From the NCBI RefSeq assembly GCF_958298935.1, contig NC_084939.1, forward strand, positions 7,765,501 to 7,829,500: DNA of 64,000 nt, read 5' to 3'. Source of the DNA: Phragmites australis. Taxonomy: Eukaryota > Streptophyta > Magnoliopsida > Poales > Poaceae. The first letter of the stretch is position 1, and each line of letters opens with the position of its first letter. Position numbers and translations under genes: made by a program. The notes beneath the pieces are model-generated. The model was not told the DNA's origin, did not search any database, and worked only from the letters and a program-made list of their open reading frames with translations. Shown one piece after another: positions 34,761 to 45,872 of the stretch.

Positions 34761-35481
34761 GGAGTTTATCTATTTCTAGCTGCTCTCGGATACCCCCACA
34801 CACCGTTCATATTGAGCATTGTTCAACAAAGTTCGTGTAGCAACTCCATAGCGAAAATAGAGCAAGCCAAAGTTTAAAGAGAGAGAGAGAGTATCTTTTT
34901 GTTACCTTTGTACCCCTGTTATCAAATTTTTTGTGACCCATATATCTCATTGATCCTAGAAAAGATAATAGAGGAGTTTTGAGTTTGTGTCACATTAAAA
35001 AAAAGCAAAAAAAAAGAAAGAAAGAAGAAAGCAAAAGGCAAAGAGTGCTAAAAAAAGAGTAAAAAAAAAGAGGGAGAGAGAAAAATCAAGTTTTTATTGT
35101 GAATTTTGTTTCATTGCACTTGTGTCTGTTATAATCTTTGGCTTGCTTGAGCTAGTTCTAGGAATACGTTCGGGCCAGCAATTGTGAGGATACTGTTGAC
35201 TTTTATTTAGCTTTGCTAATCTAATTTCAATTATTGTTACTCCTTGCTACTAAATATTATCTATCCAAGCTCCACCTTCTCTCAATAAGAACAGTCTTCC
35301 TTTTGCAACCGTCTCACTTGCACCCGATAAGGTATCACAAACCAGCCACCTATTGTGATTGTTAAGAACAGTTGCAAGAGTGTGGCAAGATACTTGAGAG
35401 TGTGTGATTCTACTTCAATCTCCTCCACCTAGTAGTCGATAGGGATAATATATTTTTATTGTCTCTTATTTGTTACTAACC
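34761..35481 (+). other. Leader region of element A
   Basis: Non-coding sequence between the minisatellite and the gag start, including AG-rich and A-rich runs (34874-34892; 34996-35085). The part up to AGAGAGAGTATC near 34882 has a counterpart in element C at 53053-53064, where element D has inserted. Confidence 0.7.
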
Positions 35482-36250
35482 ATGATAGGTGAAGCATCGA
35501 ATGCGAAAAAATGTATTTTGAGGGAAGAACTCATCATATTGTTAGATGATCATCAACAATCTATTATTGACGATATTGATAAGAAGCTTGTGGGAAAAAA
35601 TACCATTTTGTAGTCACTCAACGATAGCACTGCAATGCTCAATACGTGTTTTGATTGATTGGTCACTCAACCCGTAATTTCACCCATCTCTTAGTTTTTT
35701 TTTAAGTAGCCTATGAACATGATGAGCCCGTCACCGATGACGAAATTTTGAGGCAAGAACAAGACGCCTTCAATGTACAACAACGAGACCGATTAAATTT
35801 CAACCGCTAAGTTATGAGAGGTAATAATTATTAGCAACATAAACTACGTGTTAATTATGAAACATTTGCGAAGATTATGTTTACTATACCATCTTTTGCG
35901 GGTGCTTATGATGCTGAAAAGTATTTAGATTGGGAGATGACAGTCGAATAGAAGTTTAGTGCTCATTTAGTTCCTAAAGTATATAGTGTTAGACAAGCCA
36001 CTAGTGAATTTAAAGATTTTGCAATTATTTGGTAGAATAAAGTATGCATTGATGGATTATTGTCTAACACATGAGATGCCTTAAAGGTTGCTATACGTAA
36101 CAGATTTGTTCTACCATCTTTTAAACATGACTTGCATAAAAAATTGTAGCACTTAAATCACGACAATAGATCCGTAGAAGAATATTATCAGGAGAACAAA
36201 GACTGTAAAACCATTGTTGTGAACAGGAAGAAAGAAGTGCCTGATATTTG
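35482..36250 (+). pseudogene. Element A gag (nonsense- and frame-broken)
   Basis: Starts at 35482 with MIGEASNAKKCILREELI. The typical gypsy gag core follows: PSFAGAYDAEKYLDWEM near 35888, LVPKVYSVRQATSEFKDFA, KVCIDGLL, and NHDNRSVEEYYQE. In the core the frame is cut by stops at codons where relatives have Gln or Trp (TAG after EMTVE, TAG after AIIW, TGA after LLSNT, TAG after LHKKL). The first 230 bp are in a different frame from the core. No zinc knuckle is visible after it. Confidence 0.8.
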
Positions 36251-37967
36251 TTGAAAGCCGAGGACAACTTTGCTTCAAGGAGAAGAGAATGATATGACCA
36301 TCAAGTCATCATTTACTTCTGTTTTTCTATCTGAAAATCAGCAAGATTGTGATATGCTTGCTACCAAAATCTGACCTTACTGAAATTTATGATAATGAGT
36401 TACCATGCTATGCTTTAAAATACAAAAATTCCTTAGTTTCAACTGAGGATATATGTAGCTCTTTGCCTCCCGCTATTGCTAACCTTTTGCATGATAAGAA
36501 AATCAACCAAGCAATGAATGAAGAGAAGAAGAAGTTGCTTGAGAGTTACACCACCACTTCTACATCTCCTCCCATAGGCCGTAATACCCTCTCATCCCTT
36601 TCTTCTTATGATGGATTTGGTGCCGATGAATATATTTATTGAGAAACAACAATAGATAATTTTTTGTAAAATTTGTGAAAACAGAAAGATTAGAAATGTC
36701 ACTAGTATTTTAATTAATTGTGCATCAATTTGGTGGAAGAATTTATGTGCATCTAATGAGATTCCTCGAACTTGGAAAAAAAATAAAAATTCTAATGAGA
36801 GAGATTTATTCCTCAATCTCATACATCTATTTGTAAAGAAGGAGTGTATCTTTCGGAGGAGCAACCCCTTGCTGCACCTCTACCCGTTCCTAATATTTTG
36901 CAAGAAAATACGAACAAACAAACAAAATAAGAAGAAAAACAAGAAGAATAAGGAGACATCTGCTACACCGTGCATGTTACAAAAATGTACAAATTCTAAA
37001 GTATCTATATCACTTGAGGAGAGGACAAAGGTAATGAAAAAGTTGCTACAATCATTCAAGGTGACAATTGTTTTGATATCCAGAAATTGTCCACCAATAA
37101 TTCTAATGTAGAACAAATGTTAGTGAAACCAGTTCTTGATTTATCTTTATCAAATAATGATTTGCTTATTATTCCTTGTAACAACAAAGAGTTGTGCGGT
37201 AATGCTTCACTTATATCATAACCATAACTTGTGAATGAACGTGTTAATTCTATTTTACAAATGAATACTTGTTTTGAAATTAAACATGTTCAATGCATTG
37301 TTGGTAAGCAAGAAGATCTCAAATTTCTATCTTCTCTAAATACTTTAGGTTATATTGAATTTGATGTTCTTTATAATTTGGATAGTTTAAAGGATAAATT
37401 AAAACTTAATTATGATTTTCCATGCTTGTCATAGAATACTTTTCATGTTATGAGTAAATACAATGATAAATTAAAGTATATGGTGGATCGAGTTTATATT
37501 TGTTCAGATATGAAACGTTCTATTTTTTACCACAAAGTAATCATTTAGAGAACTACAATAGCAATATTCATGTCATATCAAGTATTTCTAGTTCTATTTG
37601 CAACTCACCGATAGTTCACAAGAATGAGAGCGTTGTTGGCTGCTACCATGCACCACAACTATCGCTTCAACTTTCTTTGTACATAAGATACAAATAAATA
37701 ACAGGTTACGATGCAATATCACTTCTTTTTCTTCTTCTTTTAAAGAAAGGAAACAAGAAGTGACATGTGCATACGTTATAACAATGTTGTCTACTATAGC
37801 CAATTATGATTTGGTACAATCTTTTCAAAGAGAAATGCAATTATTTCATAAAGGACTTATATATTAAATAACGAGATGTCCTTGCGTATTTTGCTTTGTG
37901 TAGAAGTTTATGGACAAGACAATGCTATATGCAAACTGATGACGGTTTGTTCTAAAGAAGAGCAGGA
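36251..37967 (+). pseudogene. Element A post-gag region, heavily degraded
   Basis: The most recognisable segment is ELPCYALKYKNSLVSTEDI followed by SSLPPAIANLLHD (36390-36492), which resembles the stretch just before reverse transcriptase in grass gypsy polyproteins. Beyond it no catalytic motif of reverse transcriptase, RNase H or integrase is seen. The rest is AT-rich with short frames (36869-37111, 37231-37434) that I cannot assign. The segment is far too short for a complete pol, so most of pol has been deleted or replaced. A purine tract (AAAGAAGAGCAGGA) precedes the 3' LTR at 37968. Confidence 0.6.
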
Positions 37968-38804
37968 TGATAAGTGCATGGCTCCCTCGAATACACACAA
38001 GGTGAATTCGTTCCTCATTGTTCATATTTTCTTCATTAAGAATAGCATACTACTAAGTTTGTGTTGTTTTATTACTTAGGAATATGGGAGAGGCATCACA
38101 AGCTCACCTGGACGTAATTATTCGTGTGCCAAGTCTACTCGAGCAACAAGTCGAGCTCAAATCAGACTCCAAATTTGGCTCGGAATCTCAGGACATAACG
38201 TCAGTAAAACGGACATAAGGTGATGCATCAAAGTCAAATTGAGGAGATCTTGGATGTGCTATAAAGCTTATGACAAACCCTTTACAATGGATCTAGATTT
38301 GACCAAATATTCCTTATAGTTTAGTCAGAGTCTAAGGAATAAGGTGATGCGTCACTGTTTTGGACCTTGTTGGGTCTTGTAATCATGTCAGGGTCGAAGT
38401 TCAGGTTGTGTACGTCTCTATCCATGACTGCATAACCCTAGATCGACTTCCTCACACCCCCTATATATACACAACAACCATCGTAGTTTAGGCTGGGTTT
38501 TGCTTAGATTATTCTGTTTTAGACAGTTATACCATATATCGGTTTGTAGAACCCCAAACTCGAGTAATCAACAATATTAAGATCGCATATACATGTTCTT
38601 GCTTGTGTTCTCGATTCGCTTGCAGGAAAATTCTTTTTGATGAGTTCAACCGCGTCTTGGCACGGTTGATAACTACAAAATAGTGATGTAGTGGTTACGA
38701 TAGTTCTTGATCTGTTCTAGTCGGAGCATTTAGATCATCAACGTTGAAATTCCACCAAATCGACTTATTGTATTGCTTTCGGAAGATCGTGCAAACCCAC
38801 ATAA
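37968..38804 (+). repeat. 3' LTR of element A
   Basis: 837 bp, starting TGATAAGTGCATGGC, with TATA-like TATATATACACAAC near 38462. It ends GCAAACCCACATAA, followed by GGCTT and element F sequence. Its end is shared almost exactly with LTR B (39832). Confidence 0.92.
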
Positions 38805-39037
38805 GGCTTTATTTACACAAAAACCAACATATGTCATCGTACTATCAAATTTGTCATGCTTGGAAGCTTATTTTAGGCCATATAGTGATTTAATAAGACG
38901 AAAAACTCTCTTTTCCTGTCCTTTTACCACATATCCCTCTAGCTATTGCATATAAATCTTCTCATCCAGTTCTCCGTTTAGGAAAGCGGCCTTTACATCC
39001 ATTTTGTGCAATAGGAGTTTATATGATGCAGCTAATG
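38805..39037 (-). pseudogene. Element F reverse transcriptase fragment, copy 1
   Basis: 233 bp of copia reverse transcriptase on the minus strand (KMDVKAAFLNGELDE; KSLYGLK; KFDSTMTYVGFCVNKA) that continues the pol interrupted at 33352. A 6-bp in-frame deletion relative to copy 2 removes two residues of the KQWHDKF motif. Confidence 0.9.
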
Positions 39038-39832
39038 TGATGAGCTCATGGCTCCCTCGGATACACATAGTGAATTCATTCCTTCTTATTCATATTTTCT
39101 TTGTAGAGAATAAAATACTACGAAGTTTTGTGTTATTTTGTCATTTAGGAACATGGAAGAAGCACCAAAACCTTATCTGGACGTCACCCCTTGAAGGCCA
39201 AGTCTACTCGGACTCGAGACTGAGCTTTAGTCGTGGCCGTGGTCGAAGTCGTTGTGATCGAATCGCAGGACAACATGTCAGTAAAACAGATATAACTCTC
39301 TCATACGAAATCCGTTTTAGGCAATCTTGGATATTTTGGAAAGCTTACGACGAGCCCTATCTAATGGATATAAGCTCGATTAGATATTCGTTATAGTTTA
39401 ATCAGAGTCAAAAAAATAAGGTGTTGCGCCACTGTTTTGGATCTAATTGTGTCTTGTAATCGTGTCCAAGTCGGAGTCCAGGTTGTGTATGCCTCTTTCC
39501 ATGGCTAGGCTTGAGTTTTACTTAAATTATTCTATTTATACAGTTTCGCCGTTTGTTCGGTTTGTAGAACCTCAATTCGAGTACTTCATTGGTAATTAAC
39601 AATATTCAGATTGCATCTATCTGTTTTTGCTTGTGTTCTCGATTCGTTTGTAGGAAAATCCTTCTTGATGAGGTCAACCGCGTCTTGGCACGGTTGATAA
39701 CTACGAAGTAGTGGTGTAGTGGTTGCGATAGTTCTTGATTTGTTCTACTTAGAACCTTTAGATCATCAACATTGAAACTCCACCAAATCGACTTATTGTA
39801 TTACCTTCGGAAGATCGAGCAAACCCACATAA
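39038..39832 (+). repeat. LTR B, probable recombinant between the LTRs of A and C
   Basis: 795 bp. Its left end (TGATGAGCTCATGGC, preceded by TAATG) matches the LTR of element C; its right end (GCAAACCCACATAA followed by GGCTT and F sequence) matches the 3' LTR of A. About 60 bp that include the TATA box in the other copies are missing near 39506. No internal retrotransposon sequence adjoins it on either side. Confidence 0.85.
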
Positions 39833-40071
39833 GGCTTTATTTACACAAAAACCAACATATATCATCGTACTATCAAATTTGTCGTGCCACTGCTTGGGAG
39901 CTTATTTTAGGCCATATAGTGATTTAATAAGACGACAAACTCTCTTTTCCTATCCTTTTACCACAAATCCCTCTAGCTGTTGCATATAAATCTCCTCATC
40001 CAGTTCTCCGTTTAGGAAAGTGGTCTTTACATCCATTTTGTGTAATAAGAGTTTATATGATGCAGCTAATG
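39833..40071 (-). pseudogene. Element F reverse transcriptase fragment, copy 2
   Basis: 239 bp repeating 38805-39037 with about a dozen substitutions and a 6-bp length difference. On the minus strand the motif KQWHDKF is intact here. It ends at TAATG, where element C begins. Confidence 0.9.
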
Positions 40072-40925
40072 TGATGAGTCCATGTCTCCCTCGGATACAC
40101 ACATAGGGAATTCATTCCTTATTATTCATATTTTCTTCGTAGAGAATAAAATACTACTAAATTTTGTGTTGTTTTGTCGTTTAGGAACATGGAAGAAGCA
40201 CCAAAACCTTATCTGGATGTCACCCCTCGAAGGTTAAGTCTACTCTCGAAACTGAGCTTTAGTCGTGGCCGTGGTCGAAGTCGTTGTGATCGAATCGCAG
40301 GACAATATGTCAGTAAAACAGATATAACTCTCTCATACGAAATCCGTTTTAGGAAATCTTAGATATTCTAGAAAGCTTATGATGAGCCCTATCTAATGGA
40401 TATAAGCTTGATTAAATATTCGTTATAGTTTAATCAGAGTCAAAAAATAAGGTGTTGCGCCACTGTTTTGAACCTAGTTGGATCTTGTAATTGTGTCCGG
40501 GTCAAAGTCCAGGTTACGTATGCCTCTTTCCATGGCTGCACAACCGTAGGTCGACCTCCTCACACTCTCCTATATAAACACAGTAGCCATCATAGTTTAG
40601 GCTTGAGTTTTGCTTAAATTATTCTATTTATACAGTTTCGCCGCTTGTTCGGTTTGTAGAACCTCAATTCGAGTACTTCATTGGTAATTAGAAATATTCA
40701 AATTGCATCTACCTGTTCTTACTTGTGTTCTTGATTCACATGTAGGAAAAGACTTCTTGACGAGGTCAACCGCGTCTTGGCACGATTGATAACTATAGAG
40801 TAGTGGTGTAGTAGTTGCGAGGGTTCTTCATCTGTTTTGTTCGGAGCTTTTGGATCATCAATATCAAAACTCCACCAATCGACTTATCATATTACCTTTC
40901 GGAAGATCGGGCAAACACGCATTAA
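40072..40925 (+). repeat. 5' LTR of element C
   Basis: 854 bp. TATA box TATATAAACA at 40571-40580. Related to the LTRs at 33357, 37968 and 39038. Confidence 0.9.
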
Positions 40926-40926
40926 G

Positions 40927-40946
40927 TGGTATCAGAGCCTCGGTTG
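40927..40946 (+). promoter_or_regulatory. Primer-binding site of element C
   Basis: TGGTATCAGAGCCTCGG, matching the initiator tRNA-Met-type site used by many plant LTR retrotransposons, one base after the LTR end. Confidence 0.85.
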
Positions 40947-41204
40947 CCCATCAGTTATCCATTACCTAGAGTCCAGAAAATTGTCAAAAAAATATTTAGA
41001 TCTTAGTTTTTCCGCTGTCCAAACCACTTTATGCCTTCGCAATTTTGTTTTTAGTATTCACGTTTTTGGGTTTGAGTCCATCGTCGGTGTCTTTGTTATT
41101 GGTCGAGTCATCGTGATCTAGTTTGTATTGCCGAGTCTTGCTGTTTATTCGTCGTGTATCTCAGTCTTCCCTTGGTTGCTATAACCAAGATTATCTCTAA
41201 TCGA

Positions 41205-41490
41205 GTTGACCATCATGTCATGTTCAACCACTAGTCACTTTAACCATCTACTTGAGTTCGACCACTAGTCAAGTCGACCATCACGTCGTGTACGATCACT
41301 AGTCGCTTCAACCAGCTACTCGAGCTCGACCACTAGTCGAGTCGACCATCAACTCATGTTCGACCACTAGTCGCTTTAACCATCTACTCAAGTTCGACCA
41401 CTAGTCGAGTTGACCATCAGTCGTGTTTGACCACTAGTCGCTTTAACCATCTACTCAAGTTCGACCACTAGTCGAGTCGACCATCAAGTC
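41205..41490 (+). repeat. 68-bp minisatellite in the leader of element C (left arm)
   Basis: About four units of 68 bp, each made of two ~34-bp halves built on TTCGACCACTAGTCG and TCGACCATC. The array is split by the insertion of E at AAGTC and continues at 52694. Confidence 0.88.
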
Positions 41491-43255
41491 TGAAAGGATC
41501 GAATAGCCCAAGAGGGGGGGGGTGAATTGGGATATTAATTTTTTTTTAATTAACTACTGCTTGACCAAATAAAACTTATAAGAAACGCAAGTAAGGAATT
41601 TTAACTAGCACAAGATAGCTAACCACGCAAGAATTAACTAAGAAAGACAATTCCTAAGAAGAACTTGCAATAATAACAAAGCTCAAAATAAGATGCAAGA
41701 AAGTAAAGAGTTGGAGAAGACAACACCGATTTTTTTCCCGAGGTTTCGAGAAGTTGGCACTTCCCCCTAGTCCTCGTTGGAGCATCCACCAAGGATGTCG
41801 CTCCCCCTTGAGTCACCAAGGCTCAAGTGCTCCCTCTTGATTACCCCTTCTCCATCTCCGGATTGGCGGGTATCAAACCAAGTACATCCTCTTTTTCCGG
41901 GGCTCCCACAATTGCTCCAAGAGCTCACCGAGAAATCCTCCGATCACCAAGACCGTCTAGGTGTTGCCAACCACCAAGAGTAACAAGCCTCAAGCTTCAC
42001 TTGACAAAGACCAAGCTTAGACAACAGCTAGATGCACACTTGTTACTCTCCAAGCACTCAAAGAAGTCCTTAATCCTCAACTAAGAACTTAAAATGGACA
42101 CAAGTGCTCCCTCTCTTGCCTCTAAATGACACACCAAGTGTATGAGCTGCTACAGGGTCGCAAGAGCAACTGTTGAAACCAACTGAGTGGGTATTTATAG
42201 CCTAGAGATCAAAAATTAGCCGTTGGCTAACCACTCTCATTTTACTGTAATCACCGGATAATCCGCTGGCTATATACTTAAGATCACCGGATAGTCCGGT
42301 GGGTTCAAACCCAGAGCCAGCTGTCACTAGCCGTTGCATGGCAACATTTGTCCGGTGATAAACTCCGGTGAACAACAGTCAACACCGGATAATCCGGTGA
42401 GTACAACTCACCCGACCCTTCGAATTTCAGAACCTTCTGCAAGAAATACTCCGGTGATATTTTTGCTAGCACCGGATAATCCGGTGAGTTCAATTTGTCT
42501 GAGTTTCTTCACAACATTTCTCCGGTGGTCTGCCAGCTAAGTCACCGGATAATCCTGTGAACGTAATTTTCCACTGTGGCCCGAAGCAATGCTCTCTGCA
42601 AGAAATAGTCCGGTGTTCATATTATGCATTCACCGGATAATCCGGTGGGTACAAAATTGTTTTTTCTCCAAAAATTTTCTCTGCTGGAAAAGCTCCGGTG
42701 GTCACCGGACTTTCATCACCGGATATTCCGGTGTAACACTTCTGAAATTTTTCATATAATTCGGATGCCTCAATTAGTGTTTATCCGGTGAGTATTAGAC
42801 ATCCATCAGAGGATAATCCGGTGAATAAATGTTTTGTGAGCTTGTCCAATTCAACTCTCTTTGAGCTCTAATTCCTTGACAGCTTCACCATGGACTTGTA
42901 TGCTCTACCTAGTGCTAGAATTTAACAAGTGTGCATCATCTACGTCTAGACTCACTAAGTCAAGCTACTACTTTTAGCCCCCCTTTATAGTACGGTCAAA
43001 AGACAAAAAGAAAAGGAGACCTATACTACTCTAAGTATCCTCCATCTCCTTTGTGACACTTAGAACTAGAAGATCCTTAGTCTTAAAGCATATGTCCTTT
43101 GATTGTCCATATAAGCACTTTAGGGACCAAGATTAACCAAATGTCATTGTATACTGAATTTTTGATTCCCTTCAAAACAAATTGTTAGTCACAGTAATAT
43201 GGTTGTCATTAATCACCGAAACACTTACCACTTACCTAGGGGTCTAGATGCTACA
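41491..43255 (-). repeat. 3' LTR of element E
   Basis: 1765 bp, TGAAAGGATCG...GATGCTACA on the plus strand. It contains a cluster of imperfect palindromes at about 42253-42835, and a minus-strand TATA box GGCTATAAATA at 42192-42202 directly downstream of the cluster in transcription direction. Confidence 0.96.
42253..42835. repeat. Palindrome array CACCGGATAATCCGGTG in the 3' LTR of E
   Basis: About eight full and several half copies of a 17-bp imperfect palindrome (for example 42286-42302, 42383-42399 and near 42471 and 42631), spaced 30-90 bp. The same array recurs in the other LTR (about 51690-52270) and in a divergent form at 46920-47345. Confidence 0.9.
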
Positions 43256-43271
43256 ATCTCCCCCTTTTTGG
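43256..43271 (-). promoter_or_regulatory. Polypurine tract of element E
   Basis: The minus strand reads AAAAAGGGGGAGAT directly before the 3' LTR. Confidence 0.85.
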
Positions 43272-43661
43272 TGATTGATGACAACACAAATAACAATAGA
43301 GATATGAATTTTAAGAGCAACCTATCATACTAGGCAAAAGAATGTATAAAGCAATAAAAGCGAGATAAAGCCTAGCGCTACAAAACTATCATGCTAGAAT
43401 AGGTAGGAATTATGCGAGCATGAAAATAAACACAATGTGATGACAGGCGAAACACATCCATATACAGAGCCAGATAGCCTGTCATAACATCAAAATCAAT
43501 CCATAAGATCCAACATTTCAAAACTAGCTACCCAAAAATCTAACCTCCCCCTGAATCAAAATCTCACTAGACCCACCAGCTACTTTCTCTACCAACTCCC
43601 CCTATTACTAGACTCTCCCCCTTTGACATCTAAGCACCAAAAAGAGAAAACTAGGACATGA

Positions 43662-45872
43662 CTAAGCAGCCGGAGCTGGAGAAGATGGAGGACCCGATGC
43701 TGTCGAAGAAGGTGCCACGACGAACTGAGAACCGTCGGCCTCGGAGTCGGAGCTGGACGAACTGTGACCCGCAGCTGCTGTCGCCTCAACGATCTGATCC
43801 TGCACTGACTGAAGAGTAGCATCTGGAGCGTCAAGTGCTGGCTCAGCGACTGAAGAAGGCACAACTGACAGCTGAGGGACATGAGGAGAGATGACTGGCT
43901 GCTGCTGCTCGGGGACTGTCGGCTGTGGAGTGTCCTCGAAGCTCAGAGGGCCAGTGGGTATAGGAGAAGTCAACGATGGTAACACTTGCCTCTGAGACAT
44001 CCCAGCAGGCAGAGAGTACACTCCGGAGGCCAAGAGAGCTGACAGAGGGAAATCGGACCCTGGAGTACGCAAGAGTGCACTGACACTGCCTGGGAGATGA
44101 CTCGGGGCAGGAGCCGAAGCAGGTGCTGGAGCTGGCAACTGAAGGCCCTGTGCCTGGAAAAGAACGGAGAACAATCTGGCGTTGTTCTCACGGTCTTCCT
44201 GAAGTGCTGCAAACATGGCCTGCTGCTGCTGCTGTAGTGACTGCATCAGTGCAAACTGCTGCTCCTCTCGGCGGCGAGCATCCTCTGCCTGAGCTGCCTG
44301 CTGCTGCTGCATCTGCCGAAGGATAAGAGTGATCTCCGAAGGCACTGCAGCAGAGGGCTCGGTGGTAGCTGTCTCAGTATCTGAGGAAGGAACTGAAGTC
44401 TGAGGCGCACCCTGAGTAGATCCACCAGCCTCAGCATCATGACGTCTCGGGAGTGGTGGAATGAACTCGATATCCTCCGAGTCACTATCGTCGTCATCCA
44501 AGTCTATGAAGGCATGAGGTAGCTCTGCCTCGGCCTCTGCAAGGGCCTGGTCCTCAGCGGCAACTCTGTCTCGCTCCTCTGCTGGGATTTGCCGCTGAGC
44601 CTGCGCCATAGCACGCTATCCGCGACGTCTGTCCGTCGGAGCGCTAGGAATATAGTCCGGGAATCGCTTCGGGGATCGCTGGTAGACGCCAAGATGCTCT
44701 GGATAATGAATCGAGCGAGCCAACAAATATGAGATGAAATGCGCGAATGGCTGCTGTCTGCCCAGACCCTCTGCTATGTTATCCTCAATCTCACACAAGA
44801 TGAGATCTAAAATGTCGAACTGCTGATGAGTGAGGATAGATAAGAGCAACCACTGCTGGATACTGGTGATAGCCTCTGCGTTCCCGATCCTAGGCAACAG
44901 GCTGCGTCTGAGTGCAAAGTGAACTGCCCTCGCCTCCGGAGTCAGCATCTCTGGCAGTCTCAGTGAACCTGGAGGAAAGGGTGACCTGAACAACAGACGG
45001 ATCTCGTCATCCGTTGGGAAAACGCCACCGGTCAGAGGACGACGAGGAGGATGAGCGTTCGGATGAACGACCTCATGCAAGAATCTGGTACTCTCCTGAA
45101 GCCTCAGAGCCTCGAGCATATCTGCCCGGTACAATTTGTAGACCTCTCCCTGAAACATGAACTGAATGAACGACCTGTCGGGAGCGATCCATACTGTCGC
45201 ATAGAATACTCTGACCCAATCCCCAACATATCTGTCCACCTGAGTGAGGAGAGCGGTGAGACCGGGGAATGCATCAAAGTGTCGTCTCACATCTGCTCCC
45301 CCTGCAGCTGACTGCAAGTACTCCCATCTCAGCGTCCTGTGCTGGCTTAACTGAACGCTCTTCCTGCCAAATGAGCGATAGAAGCTCTCCTGTACCACTG
45401 TCCAGAACCGGGGATCAATCCCCTCCTCTCTGACCTCAGGGAACCACTCCTCGACTGGTACGAATCTCAGCCTCTTGATCCTCGGACCCTTGCAGGACGT
45501 GAGATCAAGCAAACGGACCTCTCCCTGAGCTGGAGGCTGCTGCTCAGACTGCTCGGACTGCTGCTGCTGTTCAGACTGCTCGGACTGCTCGGACTGCTGC
45601 TGCTGTGTCTCTACTGCCTCTAGCTCCTGGCGAACCCTCTTCCGGCCCCCTGACCGGCTGGAAGGCGTCGAACCTGACCTCCCGGAAGCACGAGTGCAGG
45701 TGGAACGACGTGTAGGAGGGGTGGTCTCATCTCTGATCACAAAACCCTCCTGCCTGTTGTAGGCATCAACAGCAGCAAGCGCTCTGTCCCATTCCTTCTG
45801 AGTCTTTGACTTCTTCTGCTTCGGCTGCTCAATTGCCTTGCCCTTGCCCTTGTCACTGCGATTATGACCCAT
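43662..45872 (-). pseudogene. Extra ORF of element E, downstream of pol (one internal TAG)
   Basis: One frame of about 736 codons interrupted only by TAG at 44616-44618: 418 codons before and 315 after. The N-terminus is basic (MGHNRSDKGKGKAIEQPKQK). A Ser/Glu/Gln repeat (QSEQSEQSEQQQQ) lies at about 88-120. Residues 130-400 look globular (RFVPVEEWFPEVREEGIDP; DWVRVFYATVWIAPDRSF), reminiscent of the 'putative plant transposon protein' domain, which I could not test. After the TAG come an acidic stretch (DLDDDDSDSEDIEF), a Gln-rich probable coiled coil, and a Pro/Ser-rich tail ending SSPAPAA. The position matches the extra or env-like ORF of SIRE-type elements. No signal peptide or membrane segment was seen, so an envelope role is not supported. 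Confidence 0.72.

Larger units (their letters stand above)
33357..38804 (+). mobile_element. Ty3/gypsy LTR retrotransposon A (complete, decayed)
   Basis: A 5448-bp plus-strand element inserted in the reverse transcriptase of F. LTRs are 33357-34193 and 37968-38804, both 837 bp, flanked by a perfect 5-bp duplication GGCTT (33352-33356 and 38805-38809). Its ends are TGATAA...ACATAA (the 5' LTR ends ACACCAA), so the usual 3' CA is absent. The LTRs differ by roughly a tenth of positions by eye, so the insertion is old. Order: LTR, primer site, minisatellite leader, gag, very degraded pol, purine tract, LTR. Confidence 0.92.
40072..41490 (+). mobile_element. Ty3/gypsy element C, left part (LTR, primer site, leader)
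   Basis: LTR 40072-40925 (854 bp, TGATGAGTCCATG...CACGCATTAA), then the intact primer site TGGTATCAGAGCC at 40927, then a leader homologous to that of element A, including the 68-bp minisatellite. It is interrupted at 41490 by element E and continues at 52694. Its 3' part lies beyond the insertion of D and outside the window. Confidence 0.88.

Noticed and set aside
41634..41819. 61-codon minus-strand frame, identical at 51072-51257
   Set aside because: LTR sequence of element E; the duplication follows from the LTR pair.
42253..42835. CRISPR-like repeat array
   Set aside because: Repeat units are short palindromes with irregular spacing inside a plant LTR; no cas genes and a eukaryotic context.
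44123..44326. Plus-strand frame opposite the extra ORF of E
   Set aside because: Shadow of the minus-strand Gln-rich coding sequence.
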